Positions 36,133 to 50,573 of a DNA stretch of 64,000 nucleotides are shown in pieces. A program made the position numbers and the translations under genes. The DNA is from Agelaius tricolor. Lineage: Eukaryota; Chordata; Aves; Passeriformes; Icteridae. Location: positions 17,700,001 to 17,764,000 of the forward strand of contig JALJCS010000004.1 in assembly GCA_023055355.1 (NCBI GenBank). Reading direction: 5' to 3'. The first letter of the stretch is position 1, and each line of letters begins with the position of its first letter. Under the pieces are notes generated by a model. The model was not told the origin of the DNA. It saw nothing but the letters and a program-made list of their open reading frames with translations, and did no database searches.

Positions 36133-39100
36133 CTTGTATCTGTTACGTTTAGAGAAGCCTATTCTAAACTCACACCTTAAATATCAGGATTACTTTTCAC
36201 TAAAGCTGCAGAGTACACAGCCAGAAGACAGGCACAGGCAAGCTGAGTGAAAGACAGACATGCAGTGTGTTGCCATGACTGCTTCCTCACTGCACCCACC
36301 CAGCTGGGGCGTAGCATGCCCAATGAGTCTTCTCACATGTGAAATGACAAAGATGTTAATTCCTCTAATTTCTCCTGGGAAATTTTGGAGAAATCACCTC
36401 CTTTCAGAGCTAGAAATGGCCATGTCACTTTCTGAAACAGTAAGACTTGCTGCTGAGTGTGCAAAATATTGATAGAACTCCTTTACCTATCTCTCTCCTT
36501 TCTGAGTTCATTATAATTTTAATGACACTCCAGGTGTCACAAAAATAAGGCATGAGTAAACTCACTAGGGAAATAGTAAATACACAGGCATAATTCAGGC
36601 AAATTTCCTTCTCCTTAAAGTATGAGAGTATAAAACTTTAAGAAGTCACAAACTAAACCAGATAAGATTGAAAAACATCTTTCATTTTTCTCTTTTAGAT
36701 ATCCTGTCCCTATTTCATTAGAAAATGCATCTATATCTTACAAGACTTCACTTAAAAGATCATATTTTTTTACATCTATTTTTAAAAATTCTCTCAGTAC
36801 GAGGGGGTTTCAGGTATCACCCTTTTTCCAAGGTGAAATGGCTTTTCCAGCAGTTAAGAACCAGTTCCAACACAAGAGAAACATTTTTTGCCTCCCAACA
36901 TCTGTTGAAAAGGCTTATTAAATGCTTGTACTAGAGAACCTGGGTTCGATTTCCCTTTAGCAGTGCCTTAATGAATGTTTAGAGTTCTTTTGCCCTCAGG
37001 CTGTGCCAAGTGTACACGAATTAACACAAATAATTGCATCTTGGCACCCTGCTGCAGTCCTGCACACAAATGAAAGCATCCTCTGCTATAGTTTTAAAGC
37101 TTCACCAACGTGTTGGGACCAAAATGTAGCAGAACTTGGACCAAATGTAGCAGAGGGAGGACATTGAAAACTGGAATTCAAGAGAGGAAGGCTGACATTG
37201 AAAAAATGTTAAGGGCGGTGTTGGTGCTGTTGCAGTTTTCTGGAAAAGGAATTTGTTAGTACAATTCATTCAGACGCAAAGGCCTTTCTATGTTATTCTT
37301 TGAAATTAAGTGCAATATTTATAAATCAATTCTTAAAATGGAGCAGTGGTATGAATGTCTTTGTTCAGGCATTCTCTCCTTGCTTTGAGTGTGCAGAGCT
37401 CATGGGAACCAGCTGCTCTTCCAAAGCATCTCACAGGAAATGCACCTCATCCAAAGGTTGTAGCTCTGGCCATTTCCATCTGACTGCCTACACCCGAGAC
37501 ATTCTGTTCAATATAAAGAATAAGTGTCCAGTTATATTCACTCAAGTGAGTAGTCCCAAGATTTTGCCTCAATTTCATCTTGTGAAGGATGATTGATTAT
37601 CAAGGTCATATCAGAGCTTGCATCCAAAGTACTGATATCTAGGAAAAATCCCTAAATTATACATCCAATGCACCATTGAGAAGGTGTGAGAGCAAACTGA
37701 TTCCCAACTCATTCTTAAAGTCTTCTTAAAGGGTGATTGGTGAGAGCAAGAACAGATGAAGATGTAATTTGCCTCTCTCATTTTAGTTACTTTAGAGTTC
37801 AAGAAATACATTGCTCTTGATAAGAATTTACTCTGAGGAGGGATTTTTCTCTGCATATTTCTCTGCATTTTTCCCACTTTTCTTTCAGTGCAGGCTGAGC
37901 TCCACATGTTTTGTGTCAGTGATTCTACAGCTAATAATAAGGACTTGTTGGAAAGACAGATTGTTGAAGTTTTCAACCTGCTATTTGATAGTCAGGCACC
38001 TTCCTGTTATGAAAGCAAAGGACTTGGCTGGCAGTTAAGGATTTAGCCAGAGAGATACCTAAATACATTCAGAGAAGGAACAGAAAAAAGAAAGAAGCAA
38101 ATCCTGTTTTCATTATATTTTTCAACATTTCAGTCCTTTACAGATCACAAACTTTGGCAAACATTATGCCTCACAAAAATAGGAATACATTAGTAATTCA
38201 CTGAATTTTTGAAGGGAGAATTACATATATCCAAAGTTTTCTTTATGCGAAAAAATTTTTGGTGAGCTGTCTACAGCAGGTCCTGATCCCAAAAGGGAGG
38301 GCATATTAGGTTAGAGCTGAGCTGCGTGCCTGGAAAGGAGACAGAATGGAATAAAATAATGATATGAAGCCATCTTAATCTTTCTCACTCCCACCTGTCT
38401 TGGAAATGAGGACAAACAGTTTAGCTCTGCAATCTTGATCTGTCTGAACAACCAGCTGGCCATTTAAAACAAATACTGAACATTGAATAACTATCAGTTA
38501 ATGTTTACATTGCAGAGTTTGTTTTCATTATGTTTAATGTTCCTCAAATATATGGTGCAATTATTTTAATATACCTGTCACCCATCTCAAAAGGTCTAAG
38601 GATAAGACCCAAAGGTTGCCCATACACAGAGTTTTCCTGGATCTGCATTAACTACAAACGTGTGTCTTGTCATCTCCATTCAAGCACTTTTAAATGTGAT
38701 GTTCCTCTGGGTGGATGGTTTTTCACTGAGCTTCAAGCAGTGCTCACGTTCCCTCATCCCTAGGAGTGACACTGGTGCCAGCAGTATCCAGCTTCTAGGA
38801 AAATACATTTTCTGCATCCAGTGAACTGTATTTGCATTCCTGTGAACACAAAAAACTGCCTCTGCAATGGCCTCTCAGAAAATACAGCTCTGTAGTCAAA
38901 AGAGATGTGGTCCTCTGCCAGGTTTCACAGCATCTGTTTAGAAAAGAAGCTCTGACTGTGTGACTCTGCCTGTGAAAGGAAACGTGGGTCACTTTGTAAG
39001 AAATGGAGCTGAAAACAGCTTGTCTTACATGCAAGGTACTTCTCTCTGTACTTCCTCACCTAGGAAAAGGAAAAGGAAAAAGAATCCCATAAACTACACC

Positions 39101-42100
39101 AAGGAGCAGTTTATTCAAAAGGCAACTGGAAAGCCTATAAATTCGTGGCAGACAAAACATTGCAAATATCTTGCATATTTATTTTAAGAGAAACCATAAA
39201 AAAGAAAAGAGGTCAGTATCACCAAAATATATGTTGAAAAGGAGACCAAGGCATCAGATAAGTTGCAGTTTTTGGCCTGTATTGGAGAGATTTTCCTCAA
39301 GGCTCAGTAATTGCTACAGTCTGCTAGAAGGATGGCAAGGAAGCAGGTAGCTTAAATGGGAGAAACCATCTCCATTCCCTACAAAGAAATTACACTCTTG
39401 CATAAAACCAGGGCTCTCTTTCTGGAAGGTCTGTGTATATTCATGTAGAAAGAAAAAACCAAACATAACTAGTTGCAGTGCTACCATGCATATAATTACA
39501 GTTGTGAAAATATGTGAAATGAGACAAAACATTTTCTGGGCTGTTCTCTTTAGAGGGACACAGAAAACTGCATAATAATAACCCTACCAATCTAGAAAAG
39601 GGCAACTTCTGCTCTGACACATGGACATAGCTTTAAAGAAATTTTGACTGTCCTGCCAAATGGAAAGACACTTAGATTTTCTATGCTCTCTATCCTAGGT
39701 TAACAGACAACCTGAGGAGTAAAAGACATGCTTGATTTTTTTCTGAAACATAATATTGATTTTTGCTTTCTTAACTCTTTGTCTTCTAGTTCAGTAGTTT
39801 TCAATATCCTTCCAACATATGAATGTCAGAAACATTCCCAGTTGGAAAATAGACCAACTTCTTCAACACTGATTGTTATAAAGCATTTACAGATTTGCTT
39901 TCTTTTGTCACATTTCACTGACACTTTAAAAGCAGACTTCAGTCCCCCAGAGTTTTACAGTCCACAGGCTGAGAACTACTGCTCTAGACATGTTCAGGTT
40001 TGATATGCTGTTGACATGTTTATCTGTCAATTGTGTTTTTAAGCAGTTGCTGTTCAGAATTAGATCAGTATGTGCCAGCAGCTCACGATCTGGAGAGAAG
40101 GGGACACTTTGGATCATGCCTCAGCATGTCATGTCTGTGGGAGTTCTGATCCAGTGACAGTCTGTTTCTCAGATCACACAAGCACACAGGCATACAAAAG
40201 GAGAGAGGACATCATATTTTTAACCATGAGCAAATATCTGCTGCCTATTTAAAGATTTACAAGCTGAATAAGCCATCAATGTTGAGAGGGTTTTTGCAGA
40301 ACAGGGAAGAAAGAGTTTTTCAGGGACAGCAGGACTAAAGCTGCTCTTCTTTAATGAGAACTCCCAGCCTCATCTGCAGTGACCTTCATGGCAGGCCTCC
40401 CACAGACTTCAGTCAGGTCAGGGTTTTCTTTGAAAACTATGTGCTGGAACATCTCTTTGCTCAAAGGGTGTTTACAACTTGGAGGAAATGGAACTTTCCC
40501 ATTTAATGTAGAAGGCTTTACAATCCCCAAGCATTTCATTTTCCAATGTTAATTTCCCCACCATAATGCACCTCATTGTAGCCTCAGAACCAGGGGTTCC
40601 ACCATGTGTCACCACGACCCTGATTTGCAGAGAGTAACAGGGCTCTGAAATTACACAAAGTTATACTTATTTCAGCATTACAAACTTTTTGGCTTAGATG
40701 TGCACTTTTTTCCCCTGGATTAGGGGGAAACATAGTTCAAAGTTGCCCAATGTTAAGACAAATAGAGCAGCAAGTCCATCTCTGCTGTTTTTCAACATGT
40801 GGTTACTTTCTGTGCCCTCAAAGGACTCCCTATCCATATCCTTCCAAGACCAGCATTAGCCACATGCTTATGTCTAATGCTTAGGGGATAAGTGGTTTGA
40901 CTAATATAAGCATTAAGCATTTTGCTTAATCTTCTAAGTCATGGAGTTCCACCTGGTGCTAAAGATAAAAAATTTTCATCTTTGTAGGTTTGTTAAAAAG
41001 GTGCCAGATGTTACAAGTTATCTCCACTTTTCTCATTAGAAAAGCAACCAACAGATATATTACAAACTTGTAATCTCGATGCCAAAACAGGTTTGTTATA
41101 ACCTAGTTAGTTTTCAGCAATCATCAAAAAAGTGTGCAAACTCCCATTCAAGCTCAGCAAAATTGATTGCTACTAACATCTTTAAAACATGAATCTGTCA
41201 TCCTCCACCAGAATATAAAGGCAAAGGGATTTGTATGTTTAGCAAAGTAATTATATTTTGATGAAGGGATTTTTAATCAAAAATGATAATTTCTCCTGTT
41301 TTTGAAGGACCCTTTCAAAATGAAATGAAATTTTCATTTTCATGGCTCTCCACTAGGCTTTTTAATGACATGAATGCCATCATCCCACTTCCTACTGAGC
41401 TTTCCCGAGATTTTAATATCAGGAATTACTTGCTCCCGTAGAGCAAATAACCATGCTAAGTAACACAGTACTATTGTTAGTATAATGCTCCAGATGCTCA
41501 AGTTAATCAAAAGAGAAGAGAAGGTGGCTTTTAGAGCAAGATTTACTTGCTGTTGTGTCTAAACCTGTGCATTCCATTACCACTAAGCAGAAGCTCAGAA
41601 ATCACAATGCTGTAAATTTTCACCCTGTAGTTCTAAAGTTAGGGATTTAAAGGCAAGAAAAGATTGCTTGAACAGAACAATTCTTCCATTATTTTTTATA
41701 GATGCATTACTGTTAACCATGATTGCAAAGATGAAAAAATTTCTTTAGCAACACTCTACTGAAAAAAGGCACTTCTAGATTGAGCTTGTCTAGCTTCAAA
41801 TCTGATCTTTAAGCTGGATTTTGCAGTACTGATGCCTTCTAAAGGTTCTGTCAAAGACAGGTCTTTCCCTTAAACCTGAGATTTCCACTCACCACACATT
41901 TGCCACCTTTCTGTGCTCCTGTCTCACCACAATAAGATCTCCTACTTTCTTAGAACAGGAAAAACTTACAAAATTATTGGTCACTTTAACATGTTTCCTA
42001 AGTATAGGTTTTGTACATGTTAGGCTACCTTTGCTCTCCTGCACTCAAAGCCAGTTCTGGGCATGAAAACACTCTTTCTGAGTGCCATTGTATGGTCTCC

Positions 42101-44542
42101 CAGAGCACTCAGGTATATTCCTGATTTACTCTCAATAATTTTATCTTATGAAACTGTAGCAGTGATACAACATTAAAGAAAGTTTACTCAAACATTAAAG
42201 TTTGAGTAACAACTTTGGCATCTTCATGGGCAGCAGGGATTTGAATTTCCTGAAAGCGGCCAAGACAGGAATCCACCAAACAAAATCCTCTAGCCATTGA
42301 GCTGACATCTGACAATTTCCTCCCTTTTGAAACCATATTTTAAGAGGATGAGCAAATGCTCTGTTCATTTTTCTGGAGTTGAAAAAAGTGATTTCATAAT
42401 ATTCTAGTCAGAAGTTCACGTAATCTGAGACTACTTCGTGTAGAGGTGACCAGGCATTTCTGAATTTCAAGGCTTTCTTTTTGAAAGGAGTCTCTCCTTC
42501 TCAGCTGAATGAAAATCAAACACCCTGTGTACCTCAAAGGACAAATCAAGCTGTGACTACCCTATCCTGACAAATCATGGAAATTGCTCAACAGTGAACA
42601 CTCTTTTTCTCCATCTTTCATTCATTTTTTCACATGTGCAGCAGTATGGTTTCTTCCAGCTGTGATTCCTCCTCTGTTTCCACTTTTAGAAATCCTGAGA
42701 AAGGGTCCTCAGGATTAAATATGAAAGGGGATGGGGGAGGATAGCATTCCAATGTGAAGACTGTGGAGATTAAGATGTAATGTAACAAAACATGTCTTCT
42801 AGAAATATGCACTCAGGCATTTAACTGTAAGCAGGCCATTTCATACCTTTTATTACACTGGACTTCTGCCAGTAGATGAAAATCACACAGAACATGCAAC
42901 TTAACAATGAGATTTTTCCCTTATTAAACCTAACTACCAAAGACAGCCATCACCTCCACTGGTGCTCTGCCTTTGGCCCCCTTCTGAGGTCTAGGCCATT
43001 AAATTGGTTCCACATGACAGGACTTGGAATGTTGAAAATCAATCTAACTTACGATTCTGAAGTTTGGTTTCCCTTAAAGAGTCATATTTCAAAAGTTTGT
43101 GGCCCAAGCCCTTTCTCTTCCAGCTGCAAGCAAGGACCATTTAAAACTAATTTAAATACTGTAAGAATTTATCTTAAGGTCTGTCTCTGCATACATTTAT
43201 TTTTAATATGAATGAATTAAGAGAAGAAAAGCCTATTAAAAGTTATCAAGCACTAATATTAAGGTATTAATTGCAGAGAACATCAGAAAGAATGAAGATT
43301 AGCTGATTGCTGTTTACTTTAACAATTTACTATACAATTAAACAGCTCATTTTCAAGCTTTCCTGTCTCTGACACAAATTACAGATTAATGATTTAGTTA
43401 CTGACAAACTAATGGTGTACTGAATGTTGCCTTCTGACATCATTGGCCAGACTTAGCAAATACTTCAGGATAAAGAAAATGAACCTTTTTTGTTTGTTTG
43501 TTCCAGCCCCTTTTACACTGAGATCTTCTTGCCTAGGAGAAAGATTATATACCAGCACTTAAGTGCTCTTGATATATTTGTTCCCAGTGGCCATGGAAGA
43601 GCTGTGTTTATTTCTTTGCTAATTAATTCTTTGTGATCATTTTACTGAAATGAGGCTTACTCTCCATTTTAAAGGTCGTTTTAGTAAGATTAAAAGCAAC
43701 ATAATATGAGTTGTATAAATATTTGGATGTTCTCCAGTTCACTAAACAGAATACTAGGAATTTGGTTTTTTTTGCTGAGCCATTTTTTGCACTATCCAGG
43801 CTTAATTTATGTCTGGAGGGTTAATATTATACAAACAATCATTTATTTCAGAAGAAATGTGATCATTACTAAGCTGTTCTATTGGTTAACGAGGAACCTC
43901 TGCTTTCTTTATCCCAGCTGGACTGAGGTAATTGCCTTGGGCTGCAGGCAGGAGAATGGGAAGTAGGTGAAGCATGTTGAAGATTAGCCACACAAAGAAA
44001 CTGCCTAACAAAGAAAGGGCTCCAAGAGGAGGAGGAGAAAGTCTCTCAGCCTAGACAGGCATACTGGGAAAGAAACTGGTTGTAGCTGCTCACTACTTAA
44101 TATCCACAAAAAATGAGGAAGAGAGTCATCAGCAATTCCTGTGGGTTAATCTGTGCATTTGCAAGCAAACTGGGTTTGCAGGCACTTTCTGATAATGTGA
44201 CTGTGACAGCCCATGAGTGACACCAGTCATTAACCCAAATGCTGGGTTGTTTAAAGGTGAAGCTCCTCCTTACTTTGGTCTGTTTACACTCACACTGGAA
44301 ACCAGAGGAGTCTATTTAATAATGTTGAAGACTCAAATTAAATCTGCAAAAATCTCCCCAGCCACATTACCCCTTCACATTCCACTACCCCATATGTCCT
44401 GAACGCACTAATGGTTTTTGTCTCCTGTATTATATATGGGAGTCACCTTTTTCAACTCAAGAAATTAAAGTTTCAAAAAGTTAAAACTTGATCACAACTC
44501 ACCCTGGCTTCACTAATAGGCAAATAAGAAAAATAAGATAAC
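36133..44542. other. Unassigned single-copy DNA
   Basis: About 8.4 kb without a supported gene. A (GGAAAA)3 purine repeat is at 39063-39082. A 10 bp inverted repeat with a 6 nt loop lies at 42184-42209. A TAAT-rich segment at 43220-43460 resembles conserved non-coding elements in composition only. Open frames are at most 121 codons and have no recognisable domains. Confidence 0.5.
42184..42209. repeat. Small perfect inverted repeat
   Basis: TTACTCAAAC (42184-42193) and GTTTGAGTAA (42200-42209) pair perfectly around ATTAAA. It has no U-run and no context that would make it a terminator, so it is simply a short hairpin-capable sequence. Confidence 0.8.
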
Positions 44543-44775
44543 TTCATAGAGTCATAGAACAGAATCATGGAATGGCCTGGGCTGGAAGTGACCTTAAAGA
44601 ACCTGTAGTTCCAATCCCCTTACCATGGAGACAGACACATTTGATGTTGCTCAGGGCACCATCCAATCTGACCTTGAGCACTCTCTGGGATGGGGCACCC
44701 ACAATTTCTCTGGGAAACCCATGCCAGTGCCTTACCACCCTCACAGTAAAATAAAGGGTTTCTTCCTGAGTAGAA
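44543..44775 (-). mobile_element. CR1 3'-end fragment
   Basis: It starts with doubled octamers (CATAGAGTCATAGAACAGAA, then TCATGGAATGGCCTGGGCTG). The CCTTAAAGAACCTGTAGTTC segment, the CACCATCCAATCTGACCTTG segment, the GGGATGGGGCACCCACAATT segment and the TTACCACCCTCACAGTAAAA segment follow in CR1 order on the minus strand. It ends near the TTTCTTCCTGAG stretch, so it is truncated soon after the tail. Similarity to the CR1 consensus is good, so it is younger than the 12.5 and 16.25 kb fragments. Confidence 0.92.
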
Positions 44776-47700
44776 AATTTCTTCTTGAAGAAGAAAACTT
44801 GTCTTAGCCACCTGTTTTAGAAAGAGATCAACTGTCTTGAAGATGCTCACTTCTTTCTACTGTCTGTAAAAGAAGACAGTAGTACATCAGTAGTACAGGC
44901 TTCAAAGCCTAACCCTGAGGCACCTAACTGAGAAGACATGCTGCCATACAAGCAGGGATTTCAATTTCTGCTGGAGAAAAGTCTGTCCTTTACACTTCCA
45001 GGAGAATAGCAGTTTCACCCCAACAGTGTGTTTCCAGCTGGCCATCTTAGTTAAGAATCACAGGAGTGCTTCCTATTATTATTTTGCCCATGAAAAATCT
45101 CTAATGCCTTGGCTGAAGCTCACTGCCAGCGATACCCAGTCAAACTGAAATCATGGTCAGCCTTGGAGCACCATGTAGCGCAAAGTGTCCACCAGCAGAC
45201 ACAAGGAGACACCTTTGGAAGTCCCCTTGGTGGAGACAAACCTTTGGAAGTCCTCCACAGAACATCTCCTTGTTCTCTAAAGAAGGACACTGCGTGCCAG
45301 AGACATGCAGTCATGTTCCTTGAATCTGGTTATTCTTATGGATTCAATTACTGCCCTTCAATCACTAGTTACAGGATAGATCTTGATTTGAAAAACCTTT
45401 ACTTATTCCAAAATAAAGAACCAGCATTCATTTTTAAATTTTTTAAAATTATTCCTGTTTTTACATAGCTTCTAGCTGAAAAGCATGATTGCTCACACAG
45501 CAGAACAGCATTGTTGGACAAATAAGGCTGGTTTAAATGTATTAATCCCTTTGCTATTTTTATACTAAAATAAATATGAGCTAAGCCAGAATATGAGTAA
45601 GAGTGGTAGTCTAACACTTCATTAGCAACCAAATGAACTAAATTTTACATATATTTCTCAGCTGCAACAATAGAAATTTTCACAGATAGCTAATGCAGAT
45701 TTTTCAAAGTTAGGCTAAAAGTATCAAAGACTTTAAAAGAGTTTTGTTACTTTTAACCAATAGTTAAAAATAGGAAATCTCTATCACCTCTATGTTAAGA
45801 AGAAGAAAAAATATGAACAAAATAATAGTTCTACTGATGTTCTGCAAATGCCATATGTCTGTTCATGGGCTTTAACTATCTCTGGATCAGGGCATCAGTA
45901 AACACTTGGCCATATGTGCTGTTACACACCCTTAACTTCTGACCTTATCTCTGTTTCAATAGCTTCTGTGATATAACTGGGCTGGACCCATCTTCCCTGA
46001 GACTTTAGTTTATGCACCAATGGACACCAGATTTGGTCTATCTGTCTAACTGGGCTATCATCTGGATGCCACATTAGGAGGAAGGATTTTTAGAAGTTTT
46101 GCCACAGAGTAGGCACATATCAAAGTTATATAATCGGGGGATTTTCAGTGATCCTTATGACACAACATTCCACTGAGACAGTGAGCACTCTGAGATAAGC
46201 TCTGATCCATCCAGAGTGAATGACAAATCTGTTCATAACAATGGGATCAGAAACATGTACCTGGATTCATTCCCCTAAGAAGAAGATGGTTGGATAATGT
46301 TATACCATAAATACCTAATGTGTCAGTGAAATGTTTTCTGCACTCAGGCCTTGTAGTGGTATGATTTTTTCTTGTGCTTGTTTAAAAATGTGGTTTGGAA
46401 GTGTCTGCGATCAACATTTCAAAACAAGGTTTACTATCTTCATCTAAAAGTTGCATTACCTGAAGAATCTCTTTTTATACAATGGGTAAACTCTGTTAAA
46501 GCATCTAAAGTCTTTCTCCTCTTTTCTTGCTGAATACACATTTCTGACTTTTATTCAGGAAAGAGCTAAGGCAAATATGAGCAATCAGATGACTTTTTAT
46601 TAGATCAATGCAGCACATTGCTTCATGAGTTTTTCAGAGTGCAAAAATCTCAGACATTTGGGCAAATGAATGAAATCACAAATCTTGTTACTCAGTAGCA
46701 ATATAAGTTTATATGATTTATAAACATTAGCTTCAACCATTCAGGAACACCAAAGGTGTATAATACTCCTGCTAGGAATATCAGGAAAGTTGATGATTTA
46801 TCTGTCAGACGTGATTATGTTACTTTGGAGAGCGCTTGATTGGTTTTTTTAATAATTGTCGTAAGTTTTGATATTAAATGTAAATATTGCACACTCTAAA
46901 TTTTGCTTTCATTTTCAAAGACATGAAAACTATTGGCATGCCTTTCCAGTCTCAGAGTGATCTTCATTTGCTTGCTCTCTTTCAGATCACTAATAAACTG
47001 TAGATTATCTCTTTGCAGAGACAAAAAATCTTATTCATCTGTGGACTATCACATAAATGCTGAAGTGATTTTGATTTATAATCCCCAAAATGTAAGATCT
47101 GAATGCCTAAAATTCTTCTTTTCCTACATTGCTCATGCCTAAGTATGCAGTTCTCCAGAGATTTGTCTATATCTCACTGATGCCTACCAGTTGCAGAACT
47201 GCTCTATGGCCTACTTTTTTTCTAGTTTGCCATGGTTATGAGGCTTCTCTTTCCTGCCACAGTGATGTTTTAAAAAGTAAAATCTGCTGTGCATTTTCTT
47301 GCTGCATGCCTTTATTCCTGTTTGGAATCATCCTGCAAGGATGACATGTTTTTGATTTTGATTTGAGGACATACCATATCTATTGCATCATTGTTTTGCC
47401 TGGGGCATTCAAAGTGCCCTGGCAGATGAGTGCCTGCATGCTTCTGACTCTTGGATATGAGGAGAGCCGTTTGAACAGCTACAGCCAGCTCTATTGTGTT
47501 CAGAGCAAACTCTGTGAAGTTCCTTTCAGCTACATGTCACTTCCAGTTTATGTTGTCTGAAATTTTAACAATGATAGATGGTACTAGGCTCTTTTCAAAA
47601 TTCTTGCTCAGTCAGAAGCTGATATCCAAGCATGGCTGTACACAGTTTTTTTTTTAAGAATTATGACTTTTTCAATAAGTGTAAAACAATTTTCATAGGC

Positions 47701-48551
47701 ATATTCAGGTCATATTTGGACATTCAGAACTTTTACTCTACATTGTGTATTTGTCACTATTATTCACCTGTGTGGAAAAAAGAGTGATCTAGACAAACCT
47801 GAAGAAGACACAAATGAGAGCTGCCCAGTGCTTTGTTTTCAGGGAATAATACTCTTCTGTTTCATACCACTGTCAGTTTGATTGTGCTTTACAAAGACTG
47901 GGAGCGCTTGTTTTAACAGAGAAGCTGGCCTAACTATTCTGCAATAACTCCCCCAAGTGGGCATTTCATTTTACTCTGTATTTCATTTTCAGAACAGGGA
48001 GGCTGACTCAAATATTAGTCTTTCTTTCATTTATAGTGGCTGCACACAAATTTTTCTGGCACGCTTACGATGTATGGAAGTCTTGGTTGGTCTCCTTGTC
48101 TCAATAAAATTCAGAGCATGTAATCTGTGCTAATCTCAGTATAAGCAAGCTGTTTTGAAGGGCGATTTCAGTAGGGTAGGAGTAAGCTGTATTGGCTGTA
48201 CTAGTACAAAAAGGCTAAGAAGTCATCTTTTGCTCTGATTTAATTGGCTGCCTCTGACACCTCTGGAAGCTCCTGCTGACCAGACCAGCTTCACCTCAGT
48301 TTGTTTACTGAAGTTAGGCAAAGCCTGTTTGCTGTCAAGGCTCGGAGCATGCCTTAATCAGCTCTTTGTAGCGCTGGTCAAAGCTGACACCTATCCCTTG
48401 CTCATGCTGACAGCATTCCTCACACCCATGGAGGCAAACTGGCAATGCAAACACTTTGTGTGGCACATAGACTGCAGAACTTTGAAGGATTGTAAACCCT
48501 ACAAAACTGTCTAGTCAGTACAGCTATGAAACTTTGTATCGAAATCTTAAT
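44776..48551. other. Unassigned AT-rich DNA
   Basis: No supported gene. CTACTGTCT and AGACAGTAG form a 9 bp inverted repeat at 44857-44882. CCTTTGGAAGTCC occurs twice at about 45209-45253. A poly-T run lies at 47647-47655. Confidence 0.5.
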
Positions 48552-48633
48552 GCAGTTAATTAATACTTTCTAAGCAGCTTGGTCACAGTAATGTAGTTAA
48601 TTAATAGTCTCTAAGCAGCTCAGTCACAGTAAT
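48552..48633. repeat. 41 bp tandem duplication
   Basis: Two head-to-tail units of 41 bp (48552-48592 and 48593-48633) start GCAGTTAATTAATACT and GTAGTTAATTAATAGT and both end GTCACAGTAAT. They differ at five positions (about 88% identical), so the duplication is not recent. Each unit contains a TTAATTAA core, the type of sequence bound by homeodomain proteins. That function is only a possibility. Confidence 0.92.
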
Positions 48634-50573
48634 TCTGATTGCTTTCCTACTTCTTAACTAGAAATAAAAATGGTCATCTAATTACCTAATGAAATTTGTG
48701 AAATAAACAAACACTGATAAACACTGAATTTTTTCTTTACTTTAACAAAGACTACAATCTAAGTTTATTAATTGACAGATATCCAGATTGTGAAAGACTG
48801 TGCCATGTTTCTGTTGCCAGTAGGTTGGGTCACACAAGCATCCCAGACAGGTTTTAAGTGGGTACAAAATGTATGTTGGCATGAAGAAGGAAAGTGATCC
48901 TCCAGTTTGTTTCCCTGTTTGAGATGGTTGATTAACAATGGGCTAGAGACAGACAGGAGAGAGGTCATTTTCAGGCTGAGTAAACAGAGCAATTTCTCAC
49001 CCAGGAATCTCCTCTGTGGCAGCTGTCTGAGCAATAGGGAACTTGTCCTTTGAATAACGAGAAAGAAAATTGTGAAACAGCTCTTCTTGTCTCATCTCTT
49101 TAGCTTATTTAATCTGGGACCTAGGGTAACAAGAGATAAAAATAAAGGCAGTTTACATCCTCTGTTCAGATGGACTAGTCCCAGGAAATCCTGTCACTTT
49201 TTTGATGTGATTCCAGACCATATGCAAATGTCAATCACTTATGTCTTCAGTTCAGGAGAAAAAAAATGAACCACCAGCCTTTATATCTTTGCTTCTTCTT
49301 CGTTTTCCAAACTTGTTCCCTGGATTTGCTCTTGAATGTGTCTAGACACGTATTGAAAATGCACATTTTTTAAAATTGTAATTAAATACATATCTATCTA
49401 TATATATATTACTATCTATCAATATGCAGCTTGCCTGACACAATTTTCTTTGTTTAACTTTCCTAAAGGACCAGCTTCTCTAAACTGAAATGGACCCTTC
49501 ACAATTCCTTGTTGAAGTGATTTCAGCCTTTTTTCAGAAATGTTGAAAATGGAAGCTCTCTACTTCTTAAGATTTTATTAATTTGGTAAATCCAGGGTAA
49601 GTACCTCACAGACTTACTAGTCTAATGCATTTACACTTACTCCAGCACTTGAATTTTCCAGTAAATTCATGAAAATGTTGGAATTCTTGAAGGGACTAAG
49701 TGTCTGAAATATCAGACTGACTGTTAGGTCTAGCCCCCTATGTTTAGCTGATCAGTGATGTAAAGAAATCTGACTGAGCCAAAAAAAATCCCAATTTCCT
49801 AATAACCAGATGCATACAGCAGATTTCCTTTCATCTGGGCTGGATGTGTGCTGCCACTGGCTGAAGGATAAGCATTGAAGTTCTTATTGTAAACTTCAGC
49901 AGTATTGCTGTTTTTCAAATGATAGCAGAATTGCTAAGTACACCTGAATAATCACTTGTTCATTCCTGTGATTAAATAAATAATAGCCATTGCATATTTA
50001 TATAATTTGCTCTTTAAGAATATTGAAAAATTTTCCCAAAAAATAAGGGGATTCTTTGTTATAGAAGTGAAATAACAGCCTAAGAAATCAGATTTTGTGA
50101 ATATGTTGAAGTTGGTGGGACATATGTATTGACACTTGCCACTTTAGCAGACAAAAACATTCACAGATGAAGATGCCTAAGTGTCCTTGGAGTCAGTGAA
50201 GAGATTAATGCCTTTGTAGCCTAATTCAAACATTAATTTTAATCCCCTGTACACAGACATCTGTACATTCCCCAAACTTTTCACTTGACATTGTATTGAT
50301 GGATCTGGTTTCACACCAGGAAGATATTCTTAAATGAGTTCTCTCACTCCTCACAGTTGACTCATTTGTTTTTCAACTGCAGTCTGAATTTCCTTCTCCT
50401 AACATTTGAAATTATTTGGCCTAGTAAGGCTTTTAACTGCTTCTTATATTTTCACATCTTGGTAGAAACACTTATTGTGTGCCCTTACTTGTATTTTACC
50501 CGTAGTGATCGGTTTCATACTGACAGTTATACTATTTAACTTTCTCAGTCTTTCTAAGTCTTGCAAGGTTCAA
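48634..50573. other. Unassigned AT-rich DNA
   Basis: No supported gene. It includes a TATC/TA-type degenerate microsatellite at about 49388-49420 (TATCTATCTATATATATATT). The remaining sequence shows no identifiable repeat. Confidence 0.5.

Noticed and set aside
36937..36960. GGGTTCGATTTCC resembles a polymerase III box B, suggesting a tRNA gene or second SINE.
   Set aside because: No box A, acceptor stem or anticodon arm can be placed upstream, and no CR1 tail is present on either side. A single 11-mer match is expected by chance.
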